From positions 62,001-126,000 of the forward strand of contig JADKCC010000033.1 in NCBI GenBank assembly GCA_016714785.1: 64,000 nucleotides of DNA, read 5' to 3'. The stretch's first letter is position 1. Each line of letters opens with the position of its first letter. Below are positions 25,773 to 35,104 of the stretch, in pieces. Both the position numbers and the translations under genes were made by a program. This DNA is from Saprospiraceae bacterium. GTDB lineage: Bacteria > Bacteroidota > Bacteroidia > Chitinophagales > Saprospiraceae. The notes under the pieces were generated by a model. That model saw nothing but the letters and a program-made list of their open reading frames with translations. It made no database searches and was not told the origin of the DNA.

Positions 25773-27215
25773 CTACTTTTTTATCAGTGCTTCCACCTTT
25801 TCTATCAGCCAAGGTTTAGAGACTACTCCTTTTGTAGCTAGGATTTCTTCTTTAAGTTTGAGTACTTTGAGTTGTTCTTTACTATTTATTTTCATCAGTG
25901 CAGAAGTGAATTTTATAAGATTAAGATAATGTATTTTCCTATCAGACGACAATGATTTTTCTCTACGGATATACATCTTGAATGCTTGAAGCAAGGACTC
26001 TAAGGCATCAAATTCATCTAATTCATAATAACTTGCTATTTGAAGGGTTTTAGCATTGATATTATACCAAACATCTTCGTAAGAGACCTTGTATAAATGC
26101 TCCAGCACTTTTCCATAATTTTTTCTATAAAATTCCAACCTAGCCAAGCTAAACTCTACTGCATTCTCCCTATATTTGTCATCTACGTACTTTGCATATT
26201 CCAAGATAAAGTTTTCTGCCCAAGAATATTCTTCAACACGTAGGGCAGAAATACTTATGTTTCTAAACATAGTTGGGATTATTTCATTGGTTGAAAAAAT
26301 TGTTTGATTTCTCAAGCCCTCTTTATACAATTCAAAGGTTTCTCTAAAAAAGTCTGTTTGATTTTTATTGGTTTTATTAATACAATAATTAATTATTGTC
26401 GAGTAAATTTCCTTTTGTTCATCAAGTGGAAATAAATGTATATGTTTTTTCATGATTTTTCGTAAATCATAGTAATTTTCTAAATTATTATCATCAATGT
26501 ATGTAATAATCATCTTATGATAAATACTTATCGATGGGATCATAGAGTATAATGGGTTAGTTGATAAATTCAAAATATGGTCGATATTTTCTATATCAAT
26601 CTCAACTTTATACATTTTTTTCCAACTTAACAAGGTACAATATTGTCTTAATTTAGCTGAAACATAAAAATAATCTAAATTTATTGAAATATCTTTAATA
26701 TTTAATGCGGATGTAATTTCAAATTTTTCGTTCTTTTTTTCATTTTCAGTTTTCAGGCTAAAGATGTTTTTTTCTATCTGATATTTAGCAAGGTAATATT
26801 CAGCCGATTGGTTAAGTTCTGTTTTTTGTAAACGATCTATCTCCCCAATAATACCACTATATAAATTTTCTAAATTTCTTTTCCGGACACCTTCCATTTT
26901 CAGATTGGTTTTGAAACTCTCGGATTGGTCAAATTCTTTTTGTGCTATAAAACCTTCCAAAAGTTTGACCAAATCTGAGTTGAGTTTTAGAAATTTTTGG
27001 TTGTTGTATGGCTCATTGGAAAATATATCTTTCCAAACAATTTCAGGAGTCAATGTATCGGTCACATCCTTTTTAATGGCATCGGATAGCACATCAAAGA
27101 ATTGAGCAATGTTTTGATTCATGTTAAAATAAGGGGAATGGATATATTTGCCAAAACTATTCAGCTCATATACACTCAATGCGCTCATGGCAATCAAAAC
27201 TTTTCTATCTTTCAA
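25773..27215 (-). CDS. Large helical cytoplasmic protein, unknown function
   Basis: A 480-residue, almost wholly alpha-helical protein with no signal peptide or membrane segment. The N-terminus (ALSVYELNSFGKYIHSPYFN) followed by NQNIAQFFDVL matches a pattern I recall from a paralogous set in Saprospiraceae ('L...E...F.KYL.SPYFN......L'). The rest resembles degenerate TPR helices. The start codon is TTG at 27215; an ATG at 27188 is the alternative, but it would remove residues that look native to the family. A -7 box lies 73 bases upstream. No catalytic motif is seen. Confidence 0.65.
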   Translation of the reverse strand: MKDRKVLIAMSALSVYELNSFGKYIHSPYFNMNQNIAQFFDVLSDAIKKDVTDTLTPEIVWKDIFSNEPYNNQKFLKLNSDLVKLLEGFIAQKEFDQSESFKTNLKMEGVRKRNLENLYSGIIGEIDRLQKTELNQSAEYYLAKYQIEKNIFSLKTENEKKNEKFEITSALNIKDISINLDYFYVSAKLRQYCTLLSWKKMYKVEIDIENIDHILNLSTNPLYSMIPSISIYHKMIITYIDDNNLENYYDLRKIMKKHIHLFPLDEQKEIYSTIINYCINKTNKNQTDFFRETFELYKEGLRNQTIFSTNEIIPTMFRNISISALRVEEYSWAENFILEYAKYVDDKYRENAVEFSLARLEFYRKNYGKVLEHLYKVSYEDVWYNINAKTLQIASYYELDEFDALESLLQAFKMYIRREKSLSSDRKIHYLNLIKFTSALMKINSKEQLKVLKLKEEILATKGVVSKPWLIEKVEALIKK

Positions 27216-27841
27216 AGTAGTGATATAATAATGATAATAAGAAACTCAATTAGTCAAAAAACATAAATTGGATCAAAATTCTACAGACAAAAGTACTATA
27301 TTTTTTTAAAATTTTAAGATAATTGGGTTTTATATTGGAAGAATATTACATTGTATTTTGAAAATGAGATATTTTGATTTCATTTAATTATTCCTTTTAT
27401 TATGCTAGAATCTTGAGCCAAATGGACAAACACAACTCCTAATATTTTGCTTCCGCCTTAATTAGGTATTATATGTTTTTGTGTGAATGCATCCAACCCT
27501 GTCATAAAAAACTGTCATATTTTCGTCCTACTGGTTTTGTGTGAAAATGAAAAATAAACTTCATAGTAGATAATAATGTAACTTTTTATTTATTGAAATT
27601 TAATATTTTATATATTGCCAATTTACTTAATATTAATATATCTTTTGATTCAAATAATTCAATTCAATAATATTTAAATGCATTATACCATAGTGATTTA
27701 ATAGATTGAATTTTAAACGCTAAAATAATAGTAAAAAATATATAAGAAAAAATCTATTATATTTGGTCGTTTAAAAAATATTGTATTACTTTGCAGGTGA
27801 ATTATAACCAATATTGGGTGTATTTCCCCAAATTTTTATTT
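27216..27841. other. Divergent AT-rich intergenic region
   Basis: 626 bases without a gene, between the helical protein (minus) and the dockerin-bearing T9SS protein (plus). It contains the minus-strand -7 box at 27288-27295. The plus-strand promoter is not clear; TACTTTG at 27786-27792 is one base short of the consensus spacing. Nothing else is recognised. Confidence 0.4.
27288..27295 (-). promoter_or_regulatory. -7 box (TACTTTTG) of the helical protein gene
   Basis: Exact TAnnTTTG match on the minus strand, 72 bases ahead of the TTG start at 27215. Confidence 0.4.
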
Positions 27842-30322
27842 ATGAGACATTGTAACATATTGAAAATCATTCTTTTGTTTCTAATGACATCCCCCATGTT
27901 GTTAGGGCAGGTAAACGAAGGGAAGAAGTTTAAAGTATTATTGAAAGGGGAGATTTTGATTGATACTATAGTGAGTAAATACCCTATATCAAATATTGCA
28001 GCATTAGTAGAAAATTGTACCTTTACTAGTTCAGCATTGGGGAGTCAAAAATATAAAATTACTATAGCACCTGCAACACCATCAACTGAATATGCAAAGG
28101 CGTCAGTACAATATATTGAAAATGGTAATGGTACAAAGCCTAGATGGATAACTTGGGATTTAGCTTATTTAGATTCAAAAATATCTACCAAAGAAGATTT
28201 TGTTTTTTTTGATAATCTTACACCTATTACTACTTCACCATTAGCAAACGATGTCACTTCAGCAAATGGTCTTCGTTTGGTTGGGTTGGGAAAGGTAGAT
28301 GGAGGAAGTGCTATAGTAGCTAGCAATGAAGTTATATTTACTCCTTCCGCAGATAGTGATCGGGGCTATGTGATTTATTCAATTGAAGATTCGTTGAAAG
28401 CAACAGCCAATGGTGTCATTCATTATATTAAAAATAACAATAGTTTTGCAGGCAATGATACCGCTAGAATTACATTGTTAAATACTCGAAATTATTTTAT
28501 ATTTTTACCTTCACTCGATTTTGTGATTACCCATGAATCTCAAAAAGGAAGTTTGGTTTCTGTCCAAAGTAAAGTTTATAGTTACCAACCTACGCACGGC
28601 ATATCTGGTTTAGACACCATCACTTTTTCTGATGGAATTAATAGTAACACATATATTATTACTATATTAAATAGAGAACAAAATACATCGAGTGTTAGAG
28701 ATGATAAATTTTACACTCCTAAAAATACGCCTATCACCTTTGATGTGTTTGCCAATGACTTGAGTACCAACTTTCCTATTATCAGTTACTCCAATGGATT
28801 GGTTCATGATACTTTAGGTTTATTTACTTATACCCCTCCGACTGGATTTTCAGGAATTAAAGTCTTTACTTATACTGTCAGTTATGGCCAATATCAAGCG
28901 GTTGGTAAAATTACTATTGCCATAGGGAATTACAATCCTTTAATTGATCTTGACTATAATTTTAATACCATTAAAAACCAATCATTGGTTGTCAATTATG
29001 ATGTGCCAATAGACGGTTATACAATTAATGTTTTAAATCAACCTCAGTTTGGCAACGTTGAAGTCATTGAAAATGCTAATGTTGGGGAAGGTTGTGATAC
29101 TTTTGCTTCCAAATTAACTTTGATTTATACACCAGACAACAACTACTATGGTAATGATTCGTTTGATATTGAATATTGTGTACTAAATAATCCATGCGTC
29201 GTATATAAAACATACATAAAAATATATGATGCCGCATCGGATACCTTATGTCATTGTAAAGGTCCAGATTGTGTTTGGGCTGGAGATATGAATGGTGATG
29301 GTAGAGTGTCTGTCTCAGATATTTTGGCTTTAGGCAGGTTTATTGGTCTAAATGGGGCATCAAGAAGTGATATCAACTACCCGTTCAGAAGTGGTCAAAA
29401 TGCAGATGATTGGAATTATATTCAACCAAATGGATTAAATATCAAACATATAGATGCTAACGGAGATGGTATTATAAGTGAAGCTGACACCTTGGCTATC
29501 AGCGATTATTACGCGGCTATCCACTCTTTTGTACCAGAAGAAATATTGGCCATCAAAGATTATCCTTTTACCCTTATTCCCAACACCACTGAGGTGGATT
29601 CAGGCGATTTATTGGTACTAGACATCGTGATAGGAGATAGCAACAATCCTGTTATTGACCTACATGGCCTAGCATTCGGGCTCAATATTGCGCCACAGAT
29701 GATAGATAGTGCGAGTCTTTCTGTGCTTTTTGACAGAACAGGTTGGTTTGTTGAAAATAGTGCATCACTCCAAATGTTCAGACAACCTAAAGATGGTTTG
29801 GTGCATGCCGCTTTTACTAAAGGTACATCAGTTGTAGATGATGAAATTGAAGGTTTTAGACCAGTTGGCGTTTCAGGTAATGGTAAAATTGGTACAATAA
29901 TTTTTATTGTAGAAGATGAGGTCGAAGGTTTCAAAACCAAAGAAAATTACATCACTCGCCGTATAACCACCAATGGAATTGAAATGGAAGATGCCGCAGG
30001 TGAAAAATTCTTATTACCGGATACTTTTGTAGATGTAAGAATCAACTTAGACAAAAAAGACCCTGTTCCTACAGAAGATAAGTTGCTGATATATCCGAAT
30101 CCTGCTACAGATAAGGTATTGCTACATTTTAATGGGCGCAACGAAATCAAAGGATATAAATTATTTGATCAAATGGGATCATTAATTACTCTGGCTAATG
30201 AAGTGAATGCGCAATCAACTCAAATCAATACTTCTAGCTTGGCATCTGGTATGTATATGGTTCAGTTGGTTACCACACAAGGAACAATCACTAAAAAAAT
30301 ATTGATTTTGGACAAAAAGTAA
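27842..30322 (+). CDS. T9SS cargo with cadherin-like domains and a dockerin-type EF-hand pair
   Basis: I use the ATG at 27842, which begins a signal peptide (MRHCNILKIILLFLMTSPML, cleavage after LGQ); the frame opens 51 bases earlier with TTG. The 826-residue protein has two or three cadherin-like or tandem Ig-like domains (residues ~110-430, with VFANDLSTNFP and TYTPPTGFSGIKVFTYTVS). A dockerin-like Ca-binding pair follows: GDMNGDGRVSVSDILALGRF near residue 480 and IDANGDGIISEADTLAISDY near 538. A beta domain is next, and then a type A T9SS sorting domain from YPNPATDKV (about 750). It is probably an adhesin or scaffold on the cell surface. Confidence 0.82.
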   Translation: MRHCNILKIILLFLMTSPMLLGQVNEGKKFKVLLKGEILIDTIVSKYPISNIAALVENCTFTSSALGSQKYKITIAPATPSTEYAKASVQYIENGNGTKPRWITWDLAYLDSKISTKEDFVFFDNLTPITTSPLANDVTSANGLRLVGLGKVDGGSAIVASNEVIFTPSADSDRGYVIYSIEDSLKATANGVIHYIKNNNSFAGNDTARITLLNTRNYFIFLPSLDFVITHESQKGSLVSVQSKVYSYQPTHGISGLDTITFSDGINSNTYIITILNREQNTSSVRDDKFYTPKNTPITFDVFANDLSTNFPIISYSNGLVHDTLGLFTYTPPTGFSGIKVFTYTVSYGQYQAVGKITIAIGNYNPLIDLDYNFNTIKNQSLVVNYDVPIDGYTINVLNQPQFGNVEVIENANVGEGCDTFASKLTLIYTPDNNYYGNDSFDIEYCVLNNPCVVYKTYIKIYDAASDTLCHCKGPDCVWAGDMNGDGRVSVSDILALGRFIGLNGASRSDINYPFRSGQNADDWNYIQPNGLNIKHIDANGDGIISEADTLAISDYYAAIHSFVPEEILAIKDYPFTLIPNTTEVDSGDLLVLDIVIGDSNNPVIDLHGLAFGLNIAPQMIDSASLSVLFDRTGWFVENSASLQMFRQPKDGLVHAAFTKGTSVVDDEIEGFRPVGVSGNGKIGTIIFIVEDEVEGFKTKENYITRRITTNGIEMEDAAGEKFLLPDTFVDVRINLDKKDPVPTEDKLLIYPNPATDKVLLHFNGRNEIKGYKLFDQMGSLITLANEVNAQSTQINTSSLASGMYMVQLVTTQGTITKKILILDKK

Positions 30323-30350
30323 GAATAGTCCCAATTTCGCAGAATATATC

Positions 30351-30386
30351 AACAGGAGATACCCATAAGGTGCTCCTGTTTTGTTT
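30351..30386 (+). terminator. Terminator after the dockerin-bearing T9SS gene
   Basis: AACAGGAG (30351-30358) pairs with CTCCTGTT (30373-30380), followed by TTGTTT. It lies 28 bases after the stop codon. Confidence 0.7.
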
Positions 30387-30522
30387 AAACCTACTCTAAA
30401 TATTTAAAGAGCAAGAGTTTTTTCCACTTTAAAATATTTTTATTATTTTCCTTATTGTGATCTAAGCATAATTATTTTTGTTAATGTAGTCAATTATGTT
30501 AGCTTGCTATTATATTTTAACT

Positions 30523-30530
30523 TATTTTTG
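30523..30530 (+). promoter_or_regulatory. -7 box (TATTTTTG) of the serine hydrolase gene
   Basis: Exact TAnnTTTG match 94 bases ahead of the ATG at 30625. The surrounding 302-base gap (30323-30624) holds nothing else I recognise beyond the preceding terminator. Confidence 0.35.
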
Positions 30531-30624
30531 TCAACTTATTATAAATTTTAAAGTTATAGATGTTATATTTTTATTTTTTATAATATGTATTTTCTTTATA
30601 TTCTTCCGTTAAAGGTTTTTATTG

Positions 30625-31848
30625 ATGCGCACAACAGTTTTGGAAAATTTAAAGATATTTGCCTTGGCATTTGCTTTGATTGGTGTTTTTTTGGGATTCA
30701 GCTCATTTCACAAGGTGCAGAACGTTCCCTTTTTACCTGTTGGCTTGATTCCTGAAAAGTCCTTGGTGGATACCGCATTTAATAGATTATTGGAAAAGGA
30801 GATTAACAGTAAATTGCAAACATATCAATGTCCCGGCATGGCAGTTCTGGTTTTAAGGAAAAATCAGGTTATTTATGAAAAACAATTTGGCAACAAAAAA
30901 AAGTACGAGATTTCTCCAATAGATGCGAATACTGTGTTTCGATTAGGCTCTGTTTCTAAAGGTTTTGCTGGAATTTTAGCCGCAATCCTTATGGACAAAA
31001 ATATGCTACACCTTGATGATCCAGTGTCTATGTATGTGCCAGAAGTAACTATGAAAGCAAAGTCGAAGGATAAAATATTAAGAGTTCGTCATATTCTAAC
31101 CCATTCTACAGGTCTAACACAACACGCATATTCAAATCTCGTGGATGAAAATCGCGATATGCAAACTATTATAACTTATCTCAATCGTCTTATTCCAAGA
31201 GATTCAACAGGAAAAGCTTATGCTTATCAGAATGCAGCTTTCGGGCTCATTGAGAAAGTTATTGAAAATGTGACAGGTATGTCTTATGCACATGCATTGG
31301 ATTTTTATTTATTTTCCCCATTGAGTATGTGTGGAACAAGTTGCTCATTTGAAGAAATTTCTAATACTACTAATGTTTGTTATGGCCATAAATATGGGAA
31401 GCATGGTTTTGTGCCAATAGATTTTAGCCCACATTATTATAATGTAGCTTCTGCGGGAGGTATCAATGCACCACTGTCAGATATGCGTAAATGGTTGAGC
31501 GCAGTGATGGGATATTATCCAAATGTCATCTCTCCCAATGCTCAACATATAGCATTTAGTCCTTATATAAGTACATCTAGTGATAGAAAATATTTTAACA
31601 AATGGCCAGGGTTTGAGTCAAGCCATTATGGATTAGGATGGAGATTAGTTAATACAAAGACCAATCAACTAGTATATCATGGGGGAATGGTGAATGGTTT
31701 TAGGGCTGAAATAGCTTTTGATAAAGACAAGGATTTGGGCATTGTCCTACTTTTTAATTCTGTGTGTAATTACAGTAATTATGCTGTCCATGAGTTTTAT
31801 GATTTGTGGAATGAATACTACAAAGATGAAATTGGAACATATTTGTAA
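30625..31848 (+). CDS. Beta-lactamase-family (class C-like) serine hydrolase
   Basis: A 407-residue exported or membrane-anchored hydrolase of the beta-lactamase/PBP-related superfamily. The start is the ATG at 30625; a TTG lies just before it. An N-terminal hydrophobic segment (IFALAFALIGVFLGF, residues 11-25) anchors or exports it. The catalytic set is complete: Ser109-Val-Ser-Lys112 (SxxK), Tyr201-Gln-Asn203 (YxN) and His352-Gly-Gly354 (HGG in place of KTG). Family members include esterases, D-aminopeptidases and peptidoglycan-modifying enzymes; true beta-lactamase activity is not implied. It lies just upstream of the glycan locus but with its own promoter, so a role there is uncertain. 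Confidence 0.88.
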   Translation: MRTTVLENLKIFALAFALIGVFLGFSSFHKVQNVPFLPVGLIPEKSLVDTAFNRLLEKEINSKLQTYQCPGMAVLVLRKNQVIYEKQFGNKKKYEISPIDANTVFRLGSVSKGFAGILAAILMDKNMLHLDDPVSMYVPEVTMKAKSKDKILRVRHILTHSTGLTQHAYSNLVDENRDMQTIITYLNRLIPRDSTGKAYAYQNAAFGLIEKVIENVTGMSYAHALDFYLFSPLSMCGTSCSFEEISNTTNVCYGHKYGKHGFVPIDFSPHYYNVASAGGINAPLSDMRKWLSAVMGYYPNVISPNAQHIAFSPYISTSSDRKYFNKWPGFESSHYGLGWRLVNTKTNQLVYHGGMVNGFRAEIAFDKDKDLGIVLLFNSVCNYSNYAVHEFYDLWNEYYKDEIGTYL

Positions 31849-32025
31849 TTAAATTGGGTTATTTATTGAAGTTTGATAAACTAAAATTACCTAAAATTAG
31901 TTTTTAATGATTTAACCTTAGCTTGGAAGGGATTTTAAATGAATATCTAAAGTTGCATGCAAATTATTAATACTACACATAACCTTTGATTTTAATCATT
32001 TTAGTGATCTAATAAATAAATTGAC

Positions 32026-32033
32026 TATTTTTG
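32026..32033 (+). promoter_or_regulatory. -7 box (TATTTTTG) of the transmembrane regulator
   Basis: Exact TAnnTTTG match 16 bases ahead of the ATG at 32050, implying a leader of about 10 bases. Confidence 0.5.
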
Positions 32034-32049
32034 CTCTGATTAATATTGA

Positions 32050-34827
32050 ATGATGCGATCAAATGGGAGGTTTGTTTATGTTGTTTTACTGCTATTGTAC
32101 CATATTTATAGTAGTTCTCAACATATACCCGATCTCATAAATTATAGAGTTTCTGAATATAAAGGTCACAATCAAAATTGGTCGGTCTCGCAGTCTGCCG
32201 ATCGGTGGATGTATTTTGGTAATACTGATGGTTTGCTCGCTTTCAATGGCAATCAATGGGCAAAATATGGTCTTGAAAACAATAAAATTATCCGATCTGT
32301 CCATTGCCATCAAAATCGAATATACACTGGCGCTTATGGAGAGTTTGGCTATTGGATGCGCGATGATTGTGGGTCCCATGTTTACACATCTTTAGTCCAA
32401 CTAATTCCTAAAAATGCTATTGAAAATGAAGAAGTATGGCATATAGTATCAGATGGAACCGATATCTACTTCCAATCCTTTTCAATTTTGATGAAATACG
32501 ATGGTACAAGTATTAAGAAAATAGAATTACCGGGAAGCATTATGTTCCTTAATATTGTAAATGGTAGAAAATTAATACAGTCCTTAGGCTTTGGTATTTA
32601 TGAAATATCGGATGATAATTATATCAAAATTGAAGGCAGCGATTTTTTTGCTAACAAGACTGTTACTAATATCTTTCAATTGCCAGGTATTGCTGGTGAA
32701 CTTTTAGTCTCAACATCTACACATGGTATTTTTTTATTCAAAGATGGAAAAGTGAGGGTTTGGAGTCCTGCTTATCAAAATTACCTGGTAGAATCACAGG
32801 TAAATAAATGTTTTTTGACCAAAGATAATTTAGTTGTTATTGGTACCATCAGGGATGGACTATTGATATTTAACATTGATGGTTATATCAGTTACCATAT
32901 AAAAACTGCTAATGGTTTACAGAATAATACCGTTCTATCATTGGCACAAGATGCTGATGGACATCTTTGGGCGGGATTGGACAAAGGTATTTCTCATATC
33001 AAAATGAACGAAAATATCTATTACTATAAAGATCAATCTGGTAAACTTGGTACCGTCTATTGCATGCTAAAGGATGATGGTTATTTTTATATAGGCACCA
33101 ATCAAGGTTTATATTATTACAAAAAAGATGAAAATGTAGAGAAACCTGAATTGGGTGAGTTTCGTTTAGTCAAAGGTACTCAGGGACAAGTATGGGAGTT
33201 AAAAAAAGTTAACGGTCTTATACTATGTGGACATAATGATGGAACATTTGTGATTGACAGATCTAAGGCTTCTAAAATTTCTGATGTCACTGGCGGATGG
33301 TATCTGCAAAATATTAGTAATATTAATGATTGGTTGATCCAAGGCACATACACAGGATTAATTATGTTTAAAATGGTCGGTGGTACTTGGATCTTTAGCC
33401 ACAGACTATTTGGGTATAATGAGCCCGTAAAGAAGATAATTCAGAAGTCTGCTTATCAATTTTGGGCAACAGGACCGAATCATGGTCTTACACTTTTGAC
33501 AATGGATTCTTCTTTTAACAAGATAATAGATTTCAAAAAAATAGATAGTAACAAAGGGCTGATCCATTATCAAAATCTAGATATCAACATGTTTGATAAC
33601 AAGTTGGTTTTATTTGATGGAATCAAGCATTTTTATTATGATGATAATAGTAATCAATTCGCCTTATTCTCTGAATTCAATGATGGCAATACTGATTATT
33701 TGGTAAGGAATATCATGCACAGTTGTTGGGCGAAAGTCTATAAAGACAGTATTTTGATTTTCAGAAACGGACAAAAGATGAATTTTAATGTCTCTACCAA
33801 TAAAGATTATCATAGCCTTACACAATTAGATGGTGAGACCATTGGAATATGTTTGAATGAAGGTTACGCTGTAGTTCATTTAGATCAAAAATTGTCAAGC
33901 AAAACGTTTAATCAAACCATCAAAATTCACACTATTGAATTTAATCAAAGAAAAATGTGCTTGCCAATAACCAATAATATTACAGAAATAGAATACAAGG
34001 ATAATGATTTTAAAATATTCTTTTACGATACAGAGTATTTACAAGATAAAAAATACTGGTACAGGTTGCTTCCTTATGAAAGTGAATGGAAAGCAGTAAA
34101 CCGTACTGATTATATTGCTTTTAGAAATCTTCTTCCTGGCAATTACACTTTCGAATTAAAGAGTCAAGATCAAGTATCAAAGCTAGAATTGAACATACTT
34201 CCGCCATGGTATAAAAGCAAACTTGCTTATTTCATATACCTTCTGATTGGATTATTGATGGTATGGTACACCAATAGATATTTTGAAGATCAAATCCAAC
34301 AACGAACACAAAAATTAAATGATGAAAATGAAAGGCTATTACGTGAGCAACAAATCGCATTGGAAAATGATAGGCTTTTGCAGGATAATTTATTGAAAAG
34401 CAAGGAATTGGCCAACTCTACAATGCACCTTATACAAAAAAACGAACTTCTTCAGGAAATTAAAGAAGAATTAATTCAAATTAGGAAATCGGGAGATCAG
34501 ATATTGACTACCAAAGATTTTCAGATTATGATGAAGCAGATTAATGATAATCTAACAGTACAAGAAGACAAGAAACTTTTTAATGAGAGTTTTGAAGATG
34601 TACATGAAACTTTTTTGAAACAACTTAAGAATGATTTCCATGATTTATCAAGTGATGATTTAAAATTGGCCGCTTACCTAAAAATGGATTTGTCTTCAAA
34701 AGAAATTGCACCATTGTTCAATATATCAATGAGAGGTATGGAGAATAAAAGATATAGATTGCGTAAAAAAATGGGCCTTGCCAATGATGTCAATTTGACA
34801 GATTACTTCAAAAACTATTTGGGTTGA
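32050..34827 (+). CDS. One-component transmembrane regulator: propeller sensor, Y_Y_Y domain, HTH
   Basis: A 925-residue regulator. A signal peptide (to about residue 24) is followed by two_component-regulator-propeller repeats over ~25-630 (for example NGLQNNTVLSLAQDADGHLW and GLDKGISHIK). A Y_Y_Y domain comes next (KYWYRLLPYESEWKAVNRTD, about 675-695), one membrane helix at ~720-741 and a coiled coil at ~745-815. The last 60 residues form a LuxR-like HTH (LKLAAYLKMDLSSKEIAPLF, NISMRGMENKRYRLRKKM). There is no histidine kinase or receiver, so ligand binding outside is coupled straight to DNA binding inside. Its position directly ahead of the glycan genes suggests it controls them, with an oligosaccharide as signal. 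Confidence 0.88.
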   Translation: MMRSNGRFVYVVLLLLYHIYSSSQHIPDLINYRVSEYKGHNQNWSVSQSADRWMYFGNTDGLLAFNGNQWAKYGLENNKIIRSVHCHQNRIYTGAYGEFGYWMRDDCGSHVYTSLVQLIPKNAIENEEVWHIVSDGTDIYFQSFSILMKYDGTSIKKIELPGSIMFLNIVNGRKLIQSLGFGIYEISDDNYIKIEGSDFFANKTVTNIFQLPGIAGELLVSTSTHGIFLFKDGKVRVWSPAYQNYLVESQVNKCFLTKDNLVVIGTIRDGLLIFNIDGYISYHIKTANGLQNNTVLSLAQDADGHLWAGLDKGISHIKMNENIYYYKDQSGKLGTVYCMLKDDGYFYIGTNQGLYYYKKDENVEKPELGEFRLVKGTQGQVWELKKVNGLILCGHNDGTFVIDRSKASKISDVTGGWYLQNISNINDWLIQGTYTGLIMFKMVGGTWIFSHRLFGYNEPVKKIIQKSAYQFWATGPNHGLTLLTMDSSFNKIIDFKKIDSNKGLIHYQNLDINMFDNKLVLFDGIKHFYYDDNSNQFALFSEFNDGNTDYLVRNIMHSCWAKVYKDSILIFRNGQKMNFNVSTNKDYHSLTQLDGETIGICLNEGYAVVHLDQKLSSKTFNQTIKIHTIEFNQRKMCLPITNNITEIEYKDNDFKIFFYDTEYLQDKKYWYRLLPYESEWKAVNRTDYIAFRNLLPGNYTFELKSQDQVSKLELNILPPWYKSKLAYFIYLLIGLLMVWYTNRYFEDQIQQRTQKLNDENERLLREQQIALENDRLLQDNLLKSKELANSTMHLIQKNELLQEIKEELIQIRKSGDQILTTKDFQIMMKQINDNLTVQEDKKLFNESFEDVHETFLKQLKNDFHDLSSDDLKLAAYLKMDLSSKEIAPLFNISMRGMENKRYRLRKKMGLANDVNLTDYFKNYLG

Positions 34828-35080
34828 GTTATTACTTGTTATTTTTAACTTTGTAACCCAAGCTAATATAATTATAGGATTTTATAAACTATAATTTAAA
34901 ATAAAATGCTGTTGGCGTAGTTGTGGCGTAGTGCTTTTTTATTGTTTTATGTTAATAATTTACTAATATTGCACTATCATTAAGCCATTTAATAGAATTT
35001 TACATTATCCATTTGTAATTAGTGAGATCAATGTTTTTTCAATTCATTATGGATTAATGGTTATTATGTGTTTTTTTTAT

Positions 35081-35093
35081 TTAATTAACCAAA
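35081..35093 (+). promoter_or_regulatory. Leader 13-mer TTAATTAACCAAA ahead of the six-module gene
   Basis: Exact copy, ending 11 bases before the ATG at 35105. See the copies ahead of SusC and the Omp28-type gene. A degenerate -7-like TAATATTG about 110 bases upstream is shared with the SusC leader. Confidence 0.45.
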
Positions 35094-35104
35094 ATTTCCT
35101 TAAA

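Noticed and set aside
30625..31848. True beta-lactamase (resistance gene)
   Set aside because: It has SxxK and YxN but HGG in place of KTG and sits in a chromosomal setting without mobile features; the family is mostly esterases and peptidases.
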